Assembly (NCBI RefSeq): GCF_024494655.1
Contig: NZ_JANHDL010000008.1
Coordinates: 49,048 to 113,047, forward strand
Direction of reading: 5' to 3'
DNA: 64,000 bases
Origin: Halorubrum laminariae
GTDB taxonomy: Archaea > Halobacteriota > Halobacteria > Halobacteriales > Haloferacaceae
Below the pieces are notes generated by a model, which saw nothing but the letters and a program-made list of their open reading frames with translations, had not been told where the DNA came from and ran no database searches. Every line of letters begins with the position of its first letter. Position 1 is the first letter of the stretch. Of the stretch, positions 51,543-60,361 are shown piece after piece. Both the position numbers and the translations under genes were made by a program.

Positions 51543-52945
51543 CATCCGTCTTTAGTTAGGAGACGAACCGCGTGACAGTGGCGGCTTATCGAGGCTACTT
51601 TTCGGAAGGAATGAGGAGGTGTCGAGTGTGCACAACGAAACCTCCTCATCACGGATTATGCGTCGGCTCACTACACTGTTTCCCTCCGAGTTCCTCGAAG
51701 AGCACGCCGAGGAACTCGGCGTGGTCGAACGCGACCGCAAGCTCCAGATTCCCGTCTTCGTCTGGGCATTCGTGTTCGGCTTCGCCGCAGGCGAACGCCG
51801 AACACTCGCAGGGTTTCGACGCAGCTACAACTCCACAGCTGACGAGCCGATCTCACCGGGTGGGTTCTATCAGCGGTTGACGCCGACGCTCGCGGAGTAC
51901 TTCCGTGACCTCGTCGAGCACGGTCTCGACGAGGTCGCTGTTCCCGACACTGTTGACGTTGACATCGACCGATTCAGTGATGTAATGATCGCTGATGGAA
52001 CGGTGTTGCGGTTACACGAGTTTCTCGCTGATCAGTTCGAAGCCCGCCACGAGGAGCAGGCTGGAGCGAAGCTCCACCTGCTCCACAATGCCACTGAACA
52101 GACGATTGAACGGATCGACGTTACCGACGAGAAAGCACACGACAGCACGCTGTTCAAGACAGGGTCGTGGCTTGAGAACCGCCTCGTATTGTTCGACCTC
52201 GCGTACTTCAAGTACCGACGGTTTGCGCGGATCGACGAGAACGGCGGCTCCTTCGTGAGCCGGCTGAAACAGAACGCGAATCCGGTGATTACGGATGAAT
52301 TACGGGAATGGCGCGGCCGCGCCATTCCCTTGGAGGGCAAGCAACTCCGTGATGTGCTCGACGATCTCGACCGGACGTACATCGATGTGGAAGTCGAAGT
52401 CGAGTTCAAGCGCGGGCCGTACAACGGGACGCGGTCGCTGGATACGAAGCGGTTCCGCGTCGTCGGCGTCCGCGACGAGGACGCCGACGACTACCATCTA
52501 TACGTGACAAATCTGTCGCGAGAGGAGTTCTTTCCGGCGGATTTAGCGCAGATCTACCGATGTCGGTGGGAAGTGGAGTTGCTGTTCCGTGAGTTGAAGA
52601 CGCAGTACGACCTGGACGAGTTCGACACGAGCAACGAGCACGTGGTGAAGATCTTGCTGTACGCAGCGTTGCTGTCACTGCTTGTGAGCCGTGATCTGTT
52701 GGATCTGGTCACCGAGCAGGCGGATGATGAGCTCGTGTTTCCACCGGAACGCTGGGCGGCGACCTTCCGGTCGCACGCCCAGCTCATCCTCCACGAACTC
52801 GGTGAGCACCTCGGTTATTCGCCACCGCCGCTGTTGGAGCGGCTGATCGAGGACGCACAGAAGATCCACAAGCAACGACCGATCTTACAAGAGACGCTCG
52901 CTACCGCTACACAACCGAGGTGTGAGTCTTAACTAAAGACGAATG
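51543..52945 (+). mobile_element. ISH8-like IS4-family element, copy 2
   Basis: A 1403-bp element with ends catccgtctttagtta and taactaaagacgaatg. A perfect 10-bp duplication tacctgcaac flanks it at 51533-51542 and 52946-52955, so this copy arrived by simple transposition into the rdfA-like gene. Confidence 0.92.
51628..52932 (+). CDS. IS4-family (ISH8-like) transposase, copy 2
   Basis: About 434 residues from GTG 51628, the position matching copy 1 (a GTG at 51619 is also possible). First Asp in VMIADGTVLRLHEF, second in ENRLVLFDLAYFKYRRF, and the Y-R-E-K signature IYRCRWEVELLFRELKTQY. Complete and flanked by intact ends, so probably active. Confidence 0.9.
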   Translation: MHNETSSSRIMRRLTTLFPSEFLEEHAEELGVVERDRKLQIPVFVWAFVFGFAAGERRTLAGFRRSYNSTADEPISPGGFYQRLTPTLAEYFRDLVEHGLDEVAVPDTVDVDIDRFSDVMIADGTVLRLHEFLADQFEARHEEQAGAKLHLLHNATEQTIERIDVTDEKAHDSTLFKTGSWLENRLVLFDLAYFKYRRFARIDENGGSFVSRLKQNANPVITDELREWRGRAIPLEGKQLRDVLDDLDRTYIDVEVEVEFKRGPYNGTRSLDTKRFRVVGVRDEDADDYHLYVTNLSREEFFPADLAQIYRCRWEVELLFRELKTQYDLDEFDTSNEHVVKILLYAALLSLLVSRDLLDLVTEQADDELVFPPERWAATFRSHAQLILHELGEHLGYSPPPLLERLIEDAQKIHKQRPILQETLATATQPRCES

Positions 52946-53165
52946 TACCTGCAACTGAGGACATGTCCGAACTGTCTCTAGGAGGCACTCACCAGTGATA
53001 GATCGCTCACATTCGTCCCGTTTAATATCGAAAACACCGGTTTCGATGGCTGAAAAGGCGGGACACTCGTGTCGATTCGGGCAACTATGAGAATTCTTCG
53101 ATGATACCCTCACGTTGAGCCTATTCACTCCTTGCGTCAGTTCAATCTCGGTACTACTACTGTAA

Positions 53166-54014
53166 TCACGAGCCGTGGGGCTCGATCGGAGCGGTTCTAT
53201 ACGGATTGTCTTCGTTCCTCATTGGAGACTCCCGCGGAATCGGCGAGCGGGAGGTCACGTAGTTTCGAAGCGTGTCCCGGACAGACTGCGGGAGGTATCC
53301 TTCCTGGTGGATGTCGATGGAGAGTCCCTCGTCCGGGTGCGTCTCCAGTTGGCACTCAAAGACAACACTCCCACAGTACACAACTGTGGCAGTCGCCCGG
53401 TACAGATATGGCGATCTGTCACCACGGCCACTGAGCTCAATCTCGTCTGGCGATGGGGAGCCATACAGAGTGAACCACCACCCGGTGAAGCCGAGGAGCT
53501 CGAACGCGTCGAACTCCGTTGGCGGATCTCGGACAGAAAGGGTGTCCCACCCGACTGTCCGAATATCATTTCCGTTGTCATCCGTCGGCGTTGCTGCGCG
53601 GTCTTCCATTGCATCAACGATCTCACTGGTGGCGGCAGCCGCATCATCCCGTGCCCGGAGGTGGGAATCTGGGGGTAACGACGCGATCAACTCTCGCGAC
53701 GCCCGTGGCGTGTCCATCTCCCCCACCGCCGGCTGGCTGTAGTCTGGCTGCATTCGATCTGGGTCGGCCTCTGACGAGGTTGCCGGAGGTGTCTCGAACA
53801 CTCTATTGGCCTTGTCGTAGCGATCATTCACTGCTTGTTCCCGGATCGTTTCGGGGAGCAACATGTGGTGAGCGTCAATCAGATCACGGAATCGGATCTG
53901 GTCGCCCGCCAAGTGCTCCATCTGCGGGGGGACACTGATGATCGCCGGGAGGTCTCCATCCGGAATCCGGGCAAACAGGTCTGCCGCCGACGCCGCTGCT
54001 GCGACTACCCACAT
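53166..54014 (-). pseudogene. Unknown acidic protein, 5' end frameshifted
   Basis: About 282 residues (VVAAAASAADLFARIPDGDL, LRARDDAAAATSEIVDAMED, FELLGFTGWWFTLYGSPSP). The frame has no good start: upstream codons are in frame back to a stop near 54075, and a better coding stretch (IDYFDGALSMAADEAFRGIE) lies in another frame just before. This suggests a frameshift in a longer gene. The C-terminal domain is beta-rich. The style recalls large plasmid conjugation proteins, but no family can be named. Confidence 0.45.
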
Positions 54015-54180
54015 CCGGTGGTACTCCGACGTCTCCGTGCCGGGTCTTGAGGCTTCAACATCCGATCTTCAATCCCACGGAACGCTTCATCCGCAGCCAT
54101 CGACAACGCCCCGTCAAAGTAGTCGATCGATGTCAATAGAAGTATATGCTTTCCTCTAACCTTTCAGAGTACGATCTGTC

Positions 54181-56796
54181 ATGAGTGTGGCCCAAGCAAC
54201 CATTCGTGTCCTCCACGTCGACGATCATCGTGAGTTTGCAGATCTCACGGCAACATCTCTTAAACGTGAGGATGACTGCTTCAGTGTCGACACCGCACCA
54301 AACGCGGATGTCGCTCTCGACAAACTTGCCGATGGGCAGTTCGACTGTGTCGTCTCCGATTATGATATGCCCAGACAGAATGGGCTGGAACTCCTCGATG
54401 CTGTTCGAGACCAGTATCCGGACCTTCCGTTCATTTTGTTTACTGGGAAGGGTTCTGAAGAAGTCGCGAGTGATGCGATTTCTGCTGGAGTTACTGATTA
54501 TCTACAAAAAGAGCCCGGAGCTGAGCAGTATACCGTCTTAGCGAATCGAATCCGTAATGCCGTCGATCGATCGCGGGCACGAGCTGAACAGCAACGTCAA
54601 CTTGATGCGATCGAAACAGCACGTGAAGGCATCAGTATCCTCAACGAAAACCGCCGCTTTATCTACGCGAATCAAGCGTACGCCGATCTCTACGGGTACA
54701 GTTCTGACGAACTCATCGGCGAGAGTTGGGAACTGTTGTATCGCAACGAAGATCGCGAAAAAATCCGGACTGAAATCTTGCCAACTGTTGATTCTGAAGG
54801 ATACTGGAGTGGAGAGACAATCGGCCTTCGAGCCGATGGAGAGACGTTTATTGAGGATCATGCGCTCGCGTTGACTGACAGCGACGAACTCATTTGTACG
54901 GTTCGTGATGCGACAACTGAAACTGAACAGGCACAAGAACTCGAGGAAGCACGAGCTCGTCTTGAAGCCTTGTTCGAACATTCGCCAGATATGATCAATA
55001 TACACGATTCGGATGGCATTATCTGTGATGTAAACCAGCGCTTCTGCGAGGAACTCGGCTATGATGAATCAGAAATTTCCGGCGAGGGCGTGTGGACCGT
55101 CGATCCGAATATCGATCCAGAGGATCTCCGTGCACGGTTAGCAGCAACAGAAACCGGTGAACGGTTCCGAGCTGAGACACAATTCCAGCGGCATGATGGA
55201 TCGACGATCCCTGTCGAAGTCCACGTTGTGCGGCTTGATTTGGCTGACAACGATCGGTTCGTAGTGCTCTCTCGTGATATTACCGAGCAGAAAGCTCGTG
55301 AGCAGGAACTTGCTCAGCTCACGGAACGTTATCAAGCATTTATTGAGCACTCTTCGGATATTCTCTCTGTCGTCGATGAGACTGGGGAAATGCAGTTTAT
55401 GAGCCCTGCCGCCGAGCACCTATTCGGCTACTCGCCGGGAGACTTAGAGGGCGAAAACGCCTTCGACTATTTCCATCCCGATGACCGAAAACGCGTTTCT
55501 AAAGCGTTCTACGAGATGATCGAGCAGTCTGGTTCGGTGACGGAACGGGTTGAGTATCGATTTCGGCATGCGGATGGGTCGTGGATGTGGGTCGAGACTA
55601 TCGGGAGCAATGAGACGGGAACATCGATTGATGGCTATGTACTGACGACGCGGGATATCTCTCAGCAAAAGGAACGCGAACAGCAGTTACAAGCCCTCCA
55701 CGGGACGGCGTACGAGCTGCTGGCCGCGGACTCGCGTGAGGAAATCGCCGCGATTGGTGTTGAAGCTGCTCGTGATATCATCGGGTTGGATGCAAACGTC
55801 TGCAACCTCTATGACGCTGATCGGGATCTGTTAGTACCGGTGAGCAGCACGTCGGAGGCTGACGATCTTATCGGCGACCCGCCGGCGTTCTCTCAGGGGG
55901 ACAGTATCGCGTGGCGGGTTTTTGAACACGGAGAGGCACAAGCGATCGACGATATACGGACCGATCCAGACGTATACAATGCGGAGACACCGATCCGGAG
56001 TGAACTCCATCTTCCCCTTGACGACCATGGAATTCTGGTTGCAGGGTCGCCAACTGAATCTGCATTTGATGAGGAAGATCTCGTCCTTGGAAAGTTGCTT
56101 GCAAGGGGAATTACAGTTGCGTTGGATACCCTCAAGCAGACAGAGCAGCTCCAGAACCGCGAGGCTGAGTTAGCCCAGCAAAACGAACGTCTTGAACAGT
56201 TTGCCAGTTTCGTCTCACACGACTTACAGAACCCGCTGGCCGTCGCAGAGGGCTATCTCGAACTTGCCCGAGAAGATTGCGAAAGCGATCATCTTGACAC
56301 TGTTGCCGAAACTCACGACCGAATGCGTGCCCTGATCGATGATCTTCTCACGCTGGCGCGTGATACCGATCCGGTCGGAAATCAAACGTCAGTATCGCTT
56401 AACGATCTCAGTATGGAGTCGTGGGATCACATCAATACAGAACATGCAACACTGGAGAACCGCATTGCGAAACACATCCAAGCCGATCGAAGTCAACTCA
56501 AGCGGCTCCTGGTAAACCTCTTTCAGAACGCCGTCGAACACGGTGGAGACGACGTAACCGTTACTGTAGGTAGCCTTCCAGACGGGTTCTACGTGGAAGA
56601 CGATGGCAGTGGTATTCCGGCTGACGAGCAGGCGGATGTCTTCGAATCCGGATACTCAACGACGACAGATGGGACCGGATTGGGGCTAGCAATTGTAAGC
56701 GAAGTCGTTGAGGCCCACGACTGGAACATCCACGTCACCGAGGGCTCCAATGGCGGGGCCCGGTTTGAGATCACTGATGACCAACTCGGCGGTTAA
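54181..56796 (+). CDS. Hybrid sensor histidine kinase: receiver-PAS-PAS-PAS-GAF-HisKA-HATPase
   Basis: An 871-residue cytosolic kinase. The N-terminal receiver (about 8-125) has the phospho-acceptor Asp in CVVSDYDMPRQNG and Lys in YLQKEPG. Three PAS domains follow (about 137-250, 262-375, 385-495; for example LFEHSPDMINIHDSDGIICD), then a GAF-like domain (about 505-650). The H-box is FASFVSHDLQNPLAVAEGYL with His near residue 679. The ATPase domain has LLVNLFQNAVEHGGDD and STTTDGTGLGLAIVSEVVEA. No membrane segment, so it senses internal signals such as light, redox or oxygen; the signal is unknown. A TATA-like box lies about 30-40 bases upstream. Confidence 0.92.
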   Translation: MSVAQATIRVLHVDDHREFADLTATSLKREDDCFSVDTAPNADVALDKLADGQFDCVVSDYDMPRQNGLELLDAVRDQYPDLPFILFTGKGSEEVASDAISAGVTDYLQKEPGAEQYTVLANRIRNAVDRSRARAEQQRQLDAIETAREGISILNENRRFIYANQAYADLYGYSSDELIGESWELLYRNEDREKIRTEILPTVDSEGYWSGETIGLRADGETFIEDHALALTDSDELICTVRDATTETEQAQELEEARARLEALFEHSPDMINIHDSDGIICDVNQRFCEELGYDESEISGEGVWTVDPNIDPEDLRARLAATETGERFRAETQFQRHDGSTIPVEVHVVRLDLADNDRFVVLSRDITEQKAREQELAQLTERYQAFIEHSSDILSVVDETGEMQFMSPAAEHLFGYSPGDLEGENAFDYFHPDDRKRVSKAFYEMIEQSGSVTERVEYRFRHADGSWMWVETIGSNETGTSIDGYVLTTRDISQQKEREQQLQALHGTAYELLAADSREEIAAIGVEAARDIIGLDANVCNLYDADRDLLVPVSSTSEADDLIGDPPAFSQGDSIAWRVFEHGEAQAIDDIRTDPDVYNAETPIRSELHLPLDDHGILVAGSPTESAFDEEDLVLGKLLARGITVALDTLKQTEQLQNREAELAQQNERLEQFASFVSHDLQNPLAVAEGYLELAREDCESDHLDTVAETHDRMRALIDDLLTLARDTDPVGNQTSVSLNDLSMESWDHINTEHATLENRIAKHIQADRSQLKRLLVNLFQNAVEHGGDDVTVTVGSLPDGFYVEDDGSGIPADEQADVFESGYSTTTDGTGLGLAIVSEVVEAHDWNIHVTEGSNGGARFEITDDQLGG

Positions 56797-56808
56797 GGGG
56801 CCTCAGTC

Positions 56809-57015
56809 TCAAAATTCTACTGTGTAGCCGTTGTCACGAAGTGCCTCAACAAGTTCATCTCCGGGCGATATTTTGAACTCGTGAAATGAGTTATCCGGGC
56901 TATCTGCCGAATAAAGCTCTGAGTTGATATTCTCTGGAATCTCATTCTGATGGGTATCTTCTTGAACGATGACCGGTTGACTGGGGATGTGGGTGGAACT
57001 ACTACGTTCTGTCAT
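56809..57015 (-). CDS. Small protein, HalOD1-like output domain
   Basis: A 68-residue protein ending FKISPGDELVEALRDNGYTV. The final hydrophobic-acidic pattern is short for a HalOD1-type domain, so this is a weak guess. It converges on the histidine kinase with a 12-base gap. Function unknown. Confidence 0.4.
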   Translation of the reverse strand: MTERSSSTHIPSQPVIVQEDTHQNEIPENINSELYSADSPDNSFHEFKISPGDELVEALRDNGYTVEF

Positions 57016-57096
57016 TCAGATGTACCCAATTGCAACCATCAGGGTATTTGTATTCCGATTTCCGCTTCTATACGTCGCACACCGATACTCTGAAAC

Positions 57097-57114
57097 GGCT
57101 CTGTTGAAATCCTC
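57097..57114 (+). repeat. IS terminal repeat, left end of a 3.9-kb segment
   Basis: GGCTCTGTTGAAATCCTC matches exactly, in inverted order, the sequence at 61024-61041, and differs at one base from the IS-A end. No transposase lies between the two ends. Confidence 0.7.
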
Positions 57115-57255
57115 AGCAGGTGACACCATTTGATCCGGTTGCGGTCAATACAGGCGAATCAGATACCGAGATCGGTCATCACAGAAAGATAGAGGAGTCT
57201 ATCAGTTGTTTAAGTGCCATGGCCGGTACCGGTGGATCGGTTAAGATACGGCCTG

Positions 57256-57642
57256 CTATACCGCTTCAGCGCGGTCGCTGATGGCCTTGAATATCTGCGG
57301 AACAAACATCTTGGCGAGCGGTGACAGCTCGTAAACCCGCGTCTGTCCGTCACGGAATTTACCGACGAGACCCGCATCTTCCAGTGTGTTAAGGTGGTGG
57401 TACAGGTCGTTCTGGCGTCGATCAAGTAAGTCTGCAAGCTCTCCACTTCCGATCTGGCCCTCCTGAGCCAGTAGATACAGGAGCGTGAATCTGGTCGATT
57501 CGCCCATCGCCTTGAATCGCTCCGCCTCTCGTTCGAGGTCGAGAGAATTGTTGAGTAGTTCCGATTCGATTCGGTCGTATCCCTCTGGACGGGTTTCAAC
57601 GGCCTCTTCTCGCTCATCTCTCACTCGTTCACGTTCACTCAT
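57256..57642 (-). CDS. ArsR-like winged-helix regulator
   Basis: A 128-residue protein starting MSERERVRDEREEAVETRPE. The DNA-binding core is FKAMGESTRFTLLYLLAQEG, GSGELADLLDRRQNDLYHHL, NTLEDAGLVGKFRDGQTRVY, an ArsR-type winged helix without the metal-binding cysteines. The ATG at 57642 is chosen because the sequence upstream is not coding-like. A TATA-like ttaagtatatt lies just upstream (about 57665-57680, minus strand). The target is unknown. Confidence 0.8.
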   Translation of the reverse strand: MSERERVRDEREEAVETRPEGYDRIESELLNNSLDLEREAERFKAMGESTRFTLLYLLAQEGQIGSGELADLLDRRQNDLYHHLNTLEDAGLVGKFRDGQTRVYELSPLAKMFVPQIFKAISDRAEAV

Positions 57643-57732
57643 ACGTACTCGTTGAGAAGCGAGACAAATATACTTAATCGTTGTTAAGACATCTGAGAAA
57701 CAGTATTGATATGATGGGAGGGCTTCGAGACG

Positions 57733-58626
57733 ATGATAACGCAATGTCTAAAGAAAGTCCGTGGAGAGACACTCGAAATCCCAGTTCGGATGCACCGTGA
57801 TCTTCCAGACCACGATGCTATCAAGACGGTCACGATCAAGAAAGAGCCTACAGGTGCGTGGTTCGTCTCGTTCTGTATCGAGACGGTCAAACCCGACAAG
57901 CCGGATATCGAAACGATCGATTCGAAGGACACTATTGGGATCGATCTCGGGATCATCAACCTCATTCGCGATTCTGACGGGCGAAGTGTTGGTCGACTCG
58001 ACCTCTCTGATGACCGTGAGCGATTAGAACGTGAACAGCGTGCCCTGTCGCGAAAACAGAATGGGTCTAACAACTGGGAGAAGCAGCGGCGTGTAGTAGC
58101 GGAGATTCATGAGACGATGTCGGACAAAAAGCGCGATCTGAAACACAAGCTGGCACACTTCTATACGACGCGATATGATGCCGTGTTCCTTGAAGATCTG
58201 AACGTGAAATCAATGCTAGAAGGCCCGCAGAACGCACGGAACAAGGCTGAGGTTGGTTGGCGTGGGCTTCTCGAAATCTTCCAGCACCACGGCGAGAAAC
58301 ACGGCTGTCATGTCGTGGAAGTAGATTCACACGGAACCTCGAAAGAGTGTGCGGCGTGTGGCGTTGAGACGCCAAAGCCGGTGTGGGTGCGAGAGCATTC
58401 GTGTCCTGCCTGCGGATACACTGCAGGTCGTGATGAGAACGCATCGTTTGTGATCCAGAAGCGTGGTTTGTCAGAACTAGGAGTGGGACACTCCGAAGGA
58501 ACGCCTGCGGAGACTGGGACCGCTACGCTGACCACGTTCACCAATTCTGGTGGCACGGTCAGTGCACGTCCCGTCGTCGAAACAGGAAGCCCCACCCTCA
58601 AGGAACCCGCGAAAGCGGGTGAGTAG
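57733..58626 (+). pseudogene. tnpB: TnpB (IS200/IS605-type) lacking its N-terminal third
   Basis: About 297 residues corresponding to the C-terminal two thirds of TnpB. RuvC acidic residues: TIGIDLGIINLIRD (Asp) and AVFLEDLNVKSML (Glu), and RDENASFVIQKRG (Asp) after the zinc ribbon CAACG...CPACG. A full-length protein would have about 400 residues, and the missing part holds the nucleic-acid-recognition region. The upstream DNA does not encode it. The nuclease core is intact, but activity is unlikely. No tnpA is present. Confidence 0.8.
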
Positions 58627-58633
58627 GGTGGGG
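58590..58633 (+). ncRNA. Right-end hairpin of the TnpB element (omega-RNA-type region)
   Basis: Inner stem cccgc-gaaa-gcggg (58606-58619) is capped by a GNRA tetraloop. It lies within an outer pairing ccccaccctc (58590-58599) with gggtgggg (58626-58633). TnpB guide RNAs overlap the end of the tnpB gene in this position. With TnpB truncated, the RNA may be an orphan. Confidence 0.5.
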
Positions 58634-58641
58634 TAGTTCAC

Positions 58642-58917
58642 GGTTCTTTTCAGAGGAGACCGAGACCAACGTGGAAGACCCTCCGATACCACCCCCTCGA
58701 CGACCGCGCAGTCGAAGAGTTTTGCCTCAGTATTAACCAACGACCTCCCTTGACAGCAATTTTGTTGGTTAACTATCTCGCTTCCCGATGTCGGTTGGGT
58801 CCGTGCTCGTCGTGGTCGTAGTACGTCTGTAGCAGGTCTATAACCGCTCCGAGCAGCACCACGGACCACTCGCGCGTCGACAGTCTGTTGCCGCCCGCGC
58901 TCCTTCCTTTCGACACG
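58642..58917. repeat. ~280-bp diverged direct repeat, copy A
   Basis: Aligns with 60082-60361 at roughly four bases in five. Each copy contains a TTAACCAAC-GTTGGTTAA element whose spacer differs between copies while the flanks are conserved. The two copies flank the membrane-protein remnant and the toxin-antitoxin pair. Confidence 0.75.
58733..58772. repeat. Palindromic element TTAACCAAC-N22-GTTGGTTAA, copy 3
   Basis: Inside repeat copy A. Confidence 0.7.
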
Positions 58918-59178
58918 ATGCGTCGACCGGATCACTACGGTGGAGCGCTCTTCACGTACGCGTCGGTCGGGTTCGTGGCAACCGCCCTCGGCGGCGTCGA
59001 GTTGGCGATCGCCGGCGACGCCGTCGCGATCAGTGTGTTCGGTTCGTCGTCGGTGTCATGATCGTCGGCGGCCACTTTCTGGCAGACATGTCTACGCCGA
59101 TGGGAATCTGCCGGTTCGAGCCACTCGGAGACGACACATTCGCGAAGTCGGAGTATGCGCTCGTATCTCGATCCTAAC
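58918..59178 (+). pseudogene. Small membrane protein, frameshifted
   Basis: ATG 58918 starts MRRPDHYGGALFTYASVGFV with hydrophobic helices. The frame stops at 59061, but VVGVMIVGGHFLADMSTPMG and a short tail continue in another frame. A single frameshift near 59040 explains this. Confidence 0.5.
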
Positions 59179-59186
59179 GGGAAAGT

Positions 59187-59217
59187 TTATTTTATGTTGG
59201 CCCATTACACCAACATA
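59187..59217 (+). promoter_or_regulatory. Promoter and candidate operator of the toxin-antitoxin pair
   Basis: TATA-like tttatttta (59187-59194). It overlaps the palindrome TATGTTGG-N9-CCAACATA (59193-59217), which would cover the start of transcription; the toxin ATG is at 59228. Confidence 0.6.
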
Positions 59218-59227
59218 GGTAGCACAG

Positions 59228-59527
59228 ATGGGATCAACGGTCATCTACAAAGACGAGGACACGTTCGACGACGGTTCCCGATACGAGATGATCGCGACCG
59301 GTGTCCCACAAAGCGACGACTACCCCGAGGGGGTCAAATACCGATTTCAGTATATGGCTGAAGATGGTCGGACCCTCCTGCGGTTCGACAACTTTCCGGA
59401 CCATCCCAAGGTCGATCGCCACCACTACCACACGACCGATGGCGTTTTCGACGACATCGAATACACTGGTCTCAAAGCCCACGTCCAGAAGTTCTATACC
59501 GAGATGGACGACCGCTGTGAGAGGTGA
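59228..59527 (+). CDS. TumE-type (DUF6516) toxin-like protein
   Basis: A 99-residue protein: GSTVIYKDEDTFDDGSRYEM, GVKYRFQYMAEDGRTLLRFD, FPDHPKVDRHHYHTTDGVFD. The layout and the His cluster are typical of the haloarchaeal proteins annotated as TumE family, the toxin partner of TumA. The antitoxin-type regulator starts 6 bases after the stop, a normal spacing. Complete. The molecular target is not evident from sequence. Confidence 0.75.
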   Translation: MGSTVIYKDEDTFDDGSRYEMIATGVPQSDDYPEGVKYRFQYMAEDGRTLLRFDNFPDHPKVDRHHYHTTDGVFDDIEYTGLKAHVQKFYTEMDDRCER

Positions 59528-59533
59528 CCCACC

Positions 59534-60061
59534 ATGCCCGACGAACCCACCACCAACACGACCGACGACACCGACGACGTCAACAGCACCGGCTCCGGCG
59601 ACGAGGAGATTGTGATGGACGACGCCGAAGCCGAGGCAGGCTTCCTCGAGGACCGAGACCCTGAGGACTACCCCTCGGTGCTCCGTATCACGTCTGACTC
59701 CGAACAGGCGCACCAACAGGATGCGATCGACCGGCTGGAGCGCTGGGAAGCTGGCGAAGAGGTGCCGCACGTCATCAACTTCCAGAATCCGAGCGACCTC
59801 CGAGCACTCCTCACCGATCGACGCGTCGAGCTCCTCCGGAGTATCATGGCCGAGCGCCCGGACAGCATCCGCCAGCTGGCCGACCGCCTCGACCGTGACG
59901 TCAAGACTGTCCACGACGACCTCCAAGTGCTCGCCGAGTACGATATCGTCCACTTCGAACAGGCTGGGCGGTCGAAGCGCGCATTCGTGCCATACGACTC
60001 CATCGAAGTCAATCTCGAGATCTCGACACCGCGCTCTGCTGACGACGCTGCGCCCGCGTGA
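59534..60061 (+). CDS. HVO_A0114-like (TumA-type) winged-helix antitoxin/regulator
   Basis: A 175-residue protein. The first 60 residues are acidic and disordered. The core is FQNPSDLRALLTDRRVELLR, SIMAERPDSIRQLADRLDRD and VKTVHDDLQVLAEYDIVHFE, a winged helix of the type paired with TumE. It probably neutralises the toxin and represses the operon through the palindrome at 59193-59217. A decayed relative lies at 46998-47393. Confidence 0.8.
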   Translation: MPDEPTTNTTDDTDDVNSTGSGDEEIVMDDAEAEAGFLEDRDPEDYPSVLRITSDSEQAHQQDAIDRLERWEAGEEVPHVINFQNPSDLRALLTDRRVELLRSIMAERPDSIRQLADRLDRDVKTVHDDLQVLAEYDIVHFEQAGRSKRAFVPYDSIEVNLEISTPRSADDAAPA

Positions 60062-60081
60062 GTTCCTCGCTGAGGAGGTAG

Positions 60082-60361
60082 AGTTCTCTGTAGAGGAGGC
60101 CGAGACCAACGTCGAAGCCCCTCTCGATGCCAGACCCCCTCGACGACCGCGCCGTCGAAGAGTTTCGCCTCAGTATTAACCAACACTGGGGCACTTAATA
60201 GCAAGTTTGTTGGTTAACTATCTCACTTCCCAATGTCGGTTGCTCCCGTGCTCGTCGTGGTCGTAGGACGTCCGTAGCCGGTCTATGACCGCTCCGAGCA
60301 GCACCACGGATCACTCGCGCGTCGACAGTCTGTTGCCGCCCGCGCTCTTTCCCCAGACACG
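60082..60361. repeat. ~280-bp diverged direct repeat, copy B
   Basis: Counterpart of 58642-58917, beginning just after the antitoxin stop. Confidence 0.75.
60176..60217. repeat. Palindromic element TTAACCAAC-N24-GTTGGTTAA, copy 4
   Basis: Inside repeat copy B. The flanks tattaaccaac and gttggttaactatct equal those of copy 3; the spacer does not. Confidence 0.7.

Larger units (their letters stand above)
51159..52981 (+). pseudogene. rdfA-like gene, 5' truncated and split by ISH8-like copy 2
   Basis: The frame opens directly at the IS-C boundary (ANIDEEEYRDCVHRLQSDNL) and reads to 51542 with VDGKEILNDMVTHETIRLYL, ILNSTLERHHRHGELPADPE and VGVICPDCGVTVDAVKYLQ. After the ISH8-like element the last residues LRTCPNCL and a stop follow at 52981. 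This matches the C-terminal half of the haloarchaeal RdfA (rod-determining factor) family, including its zinc-binding end. It has no start and is interrupted, so it is not functional. Confidence 0.65.

Noticed and set aside
59234..60109. Minus-strand frame opposite the toxin-antitoxin genes
   Set aside because: Val/Gly-rich antisense of two well-supported genes.
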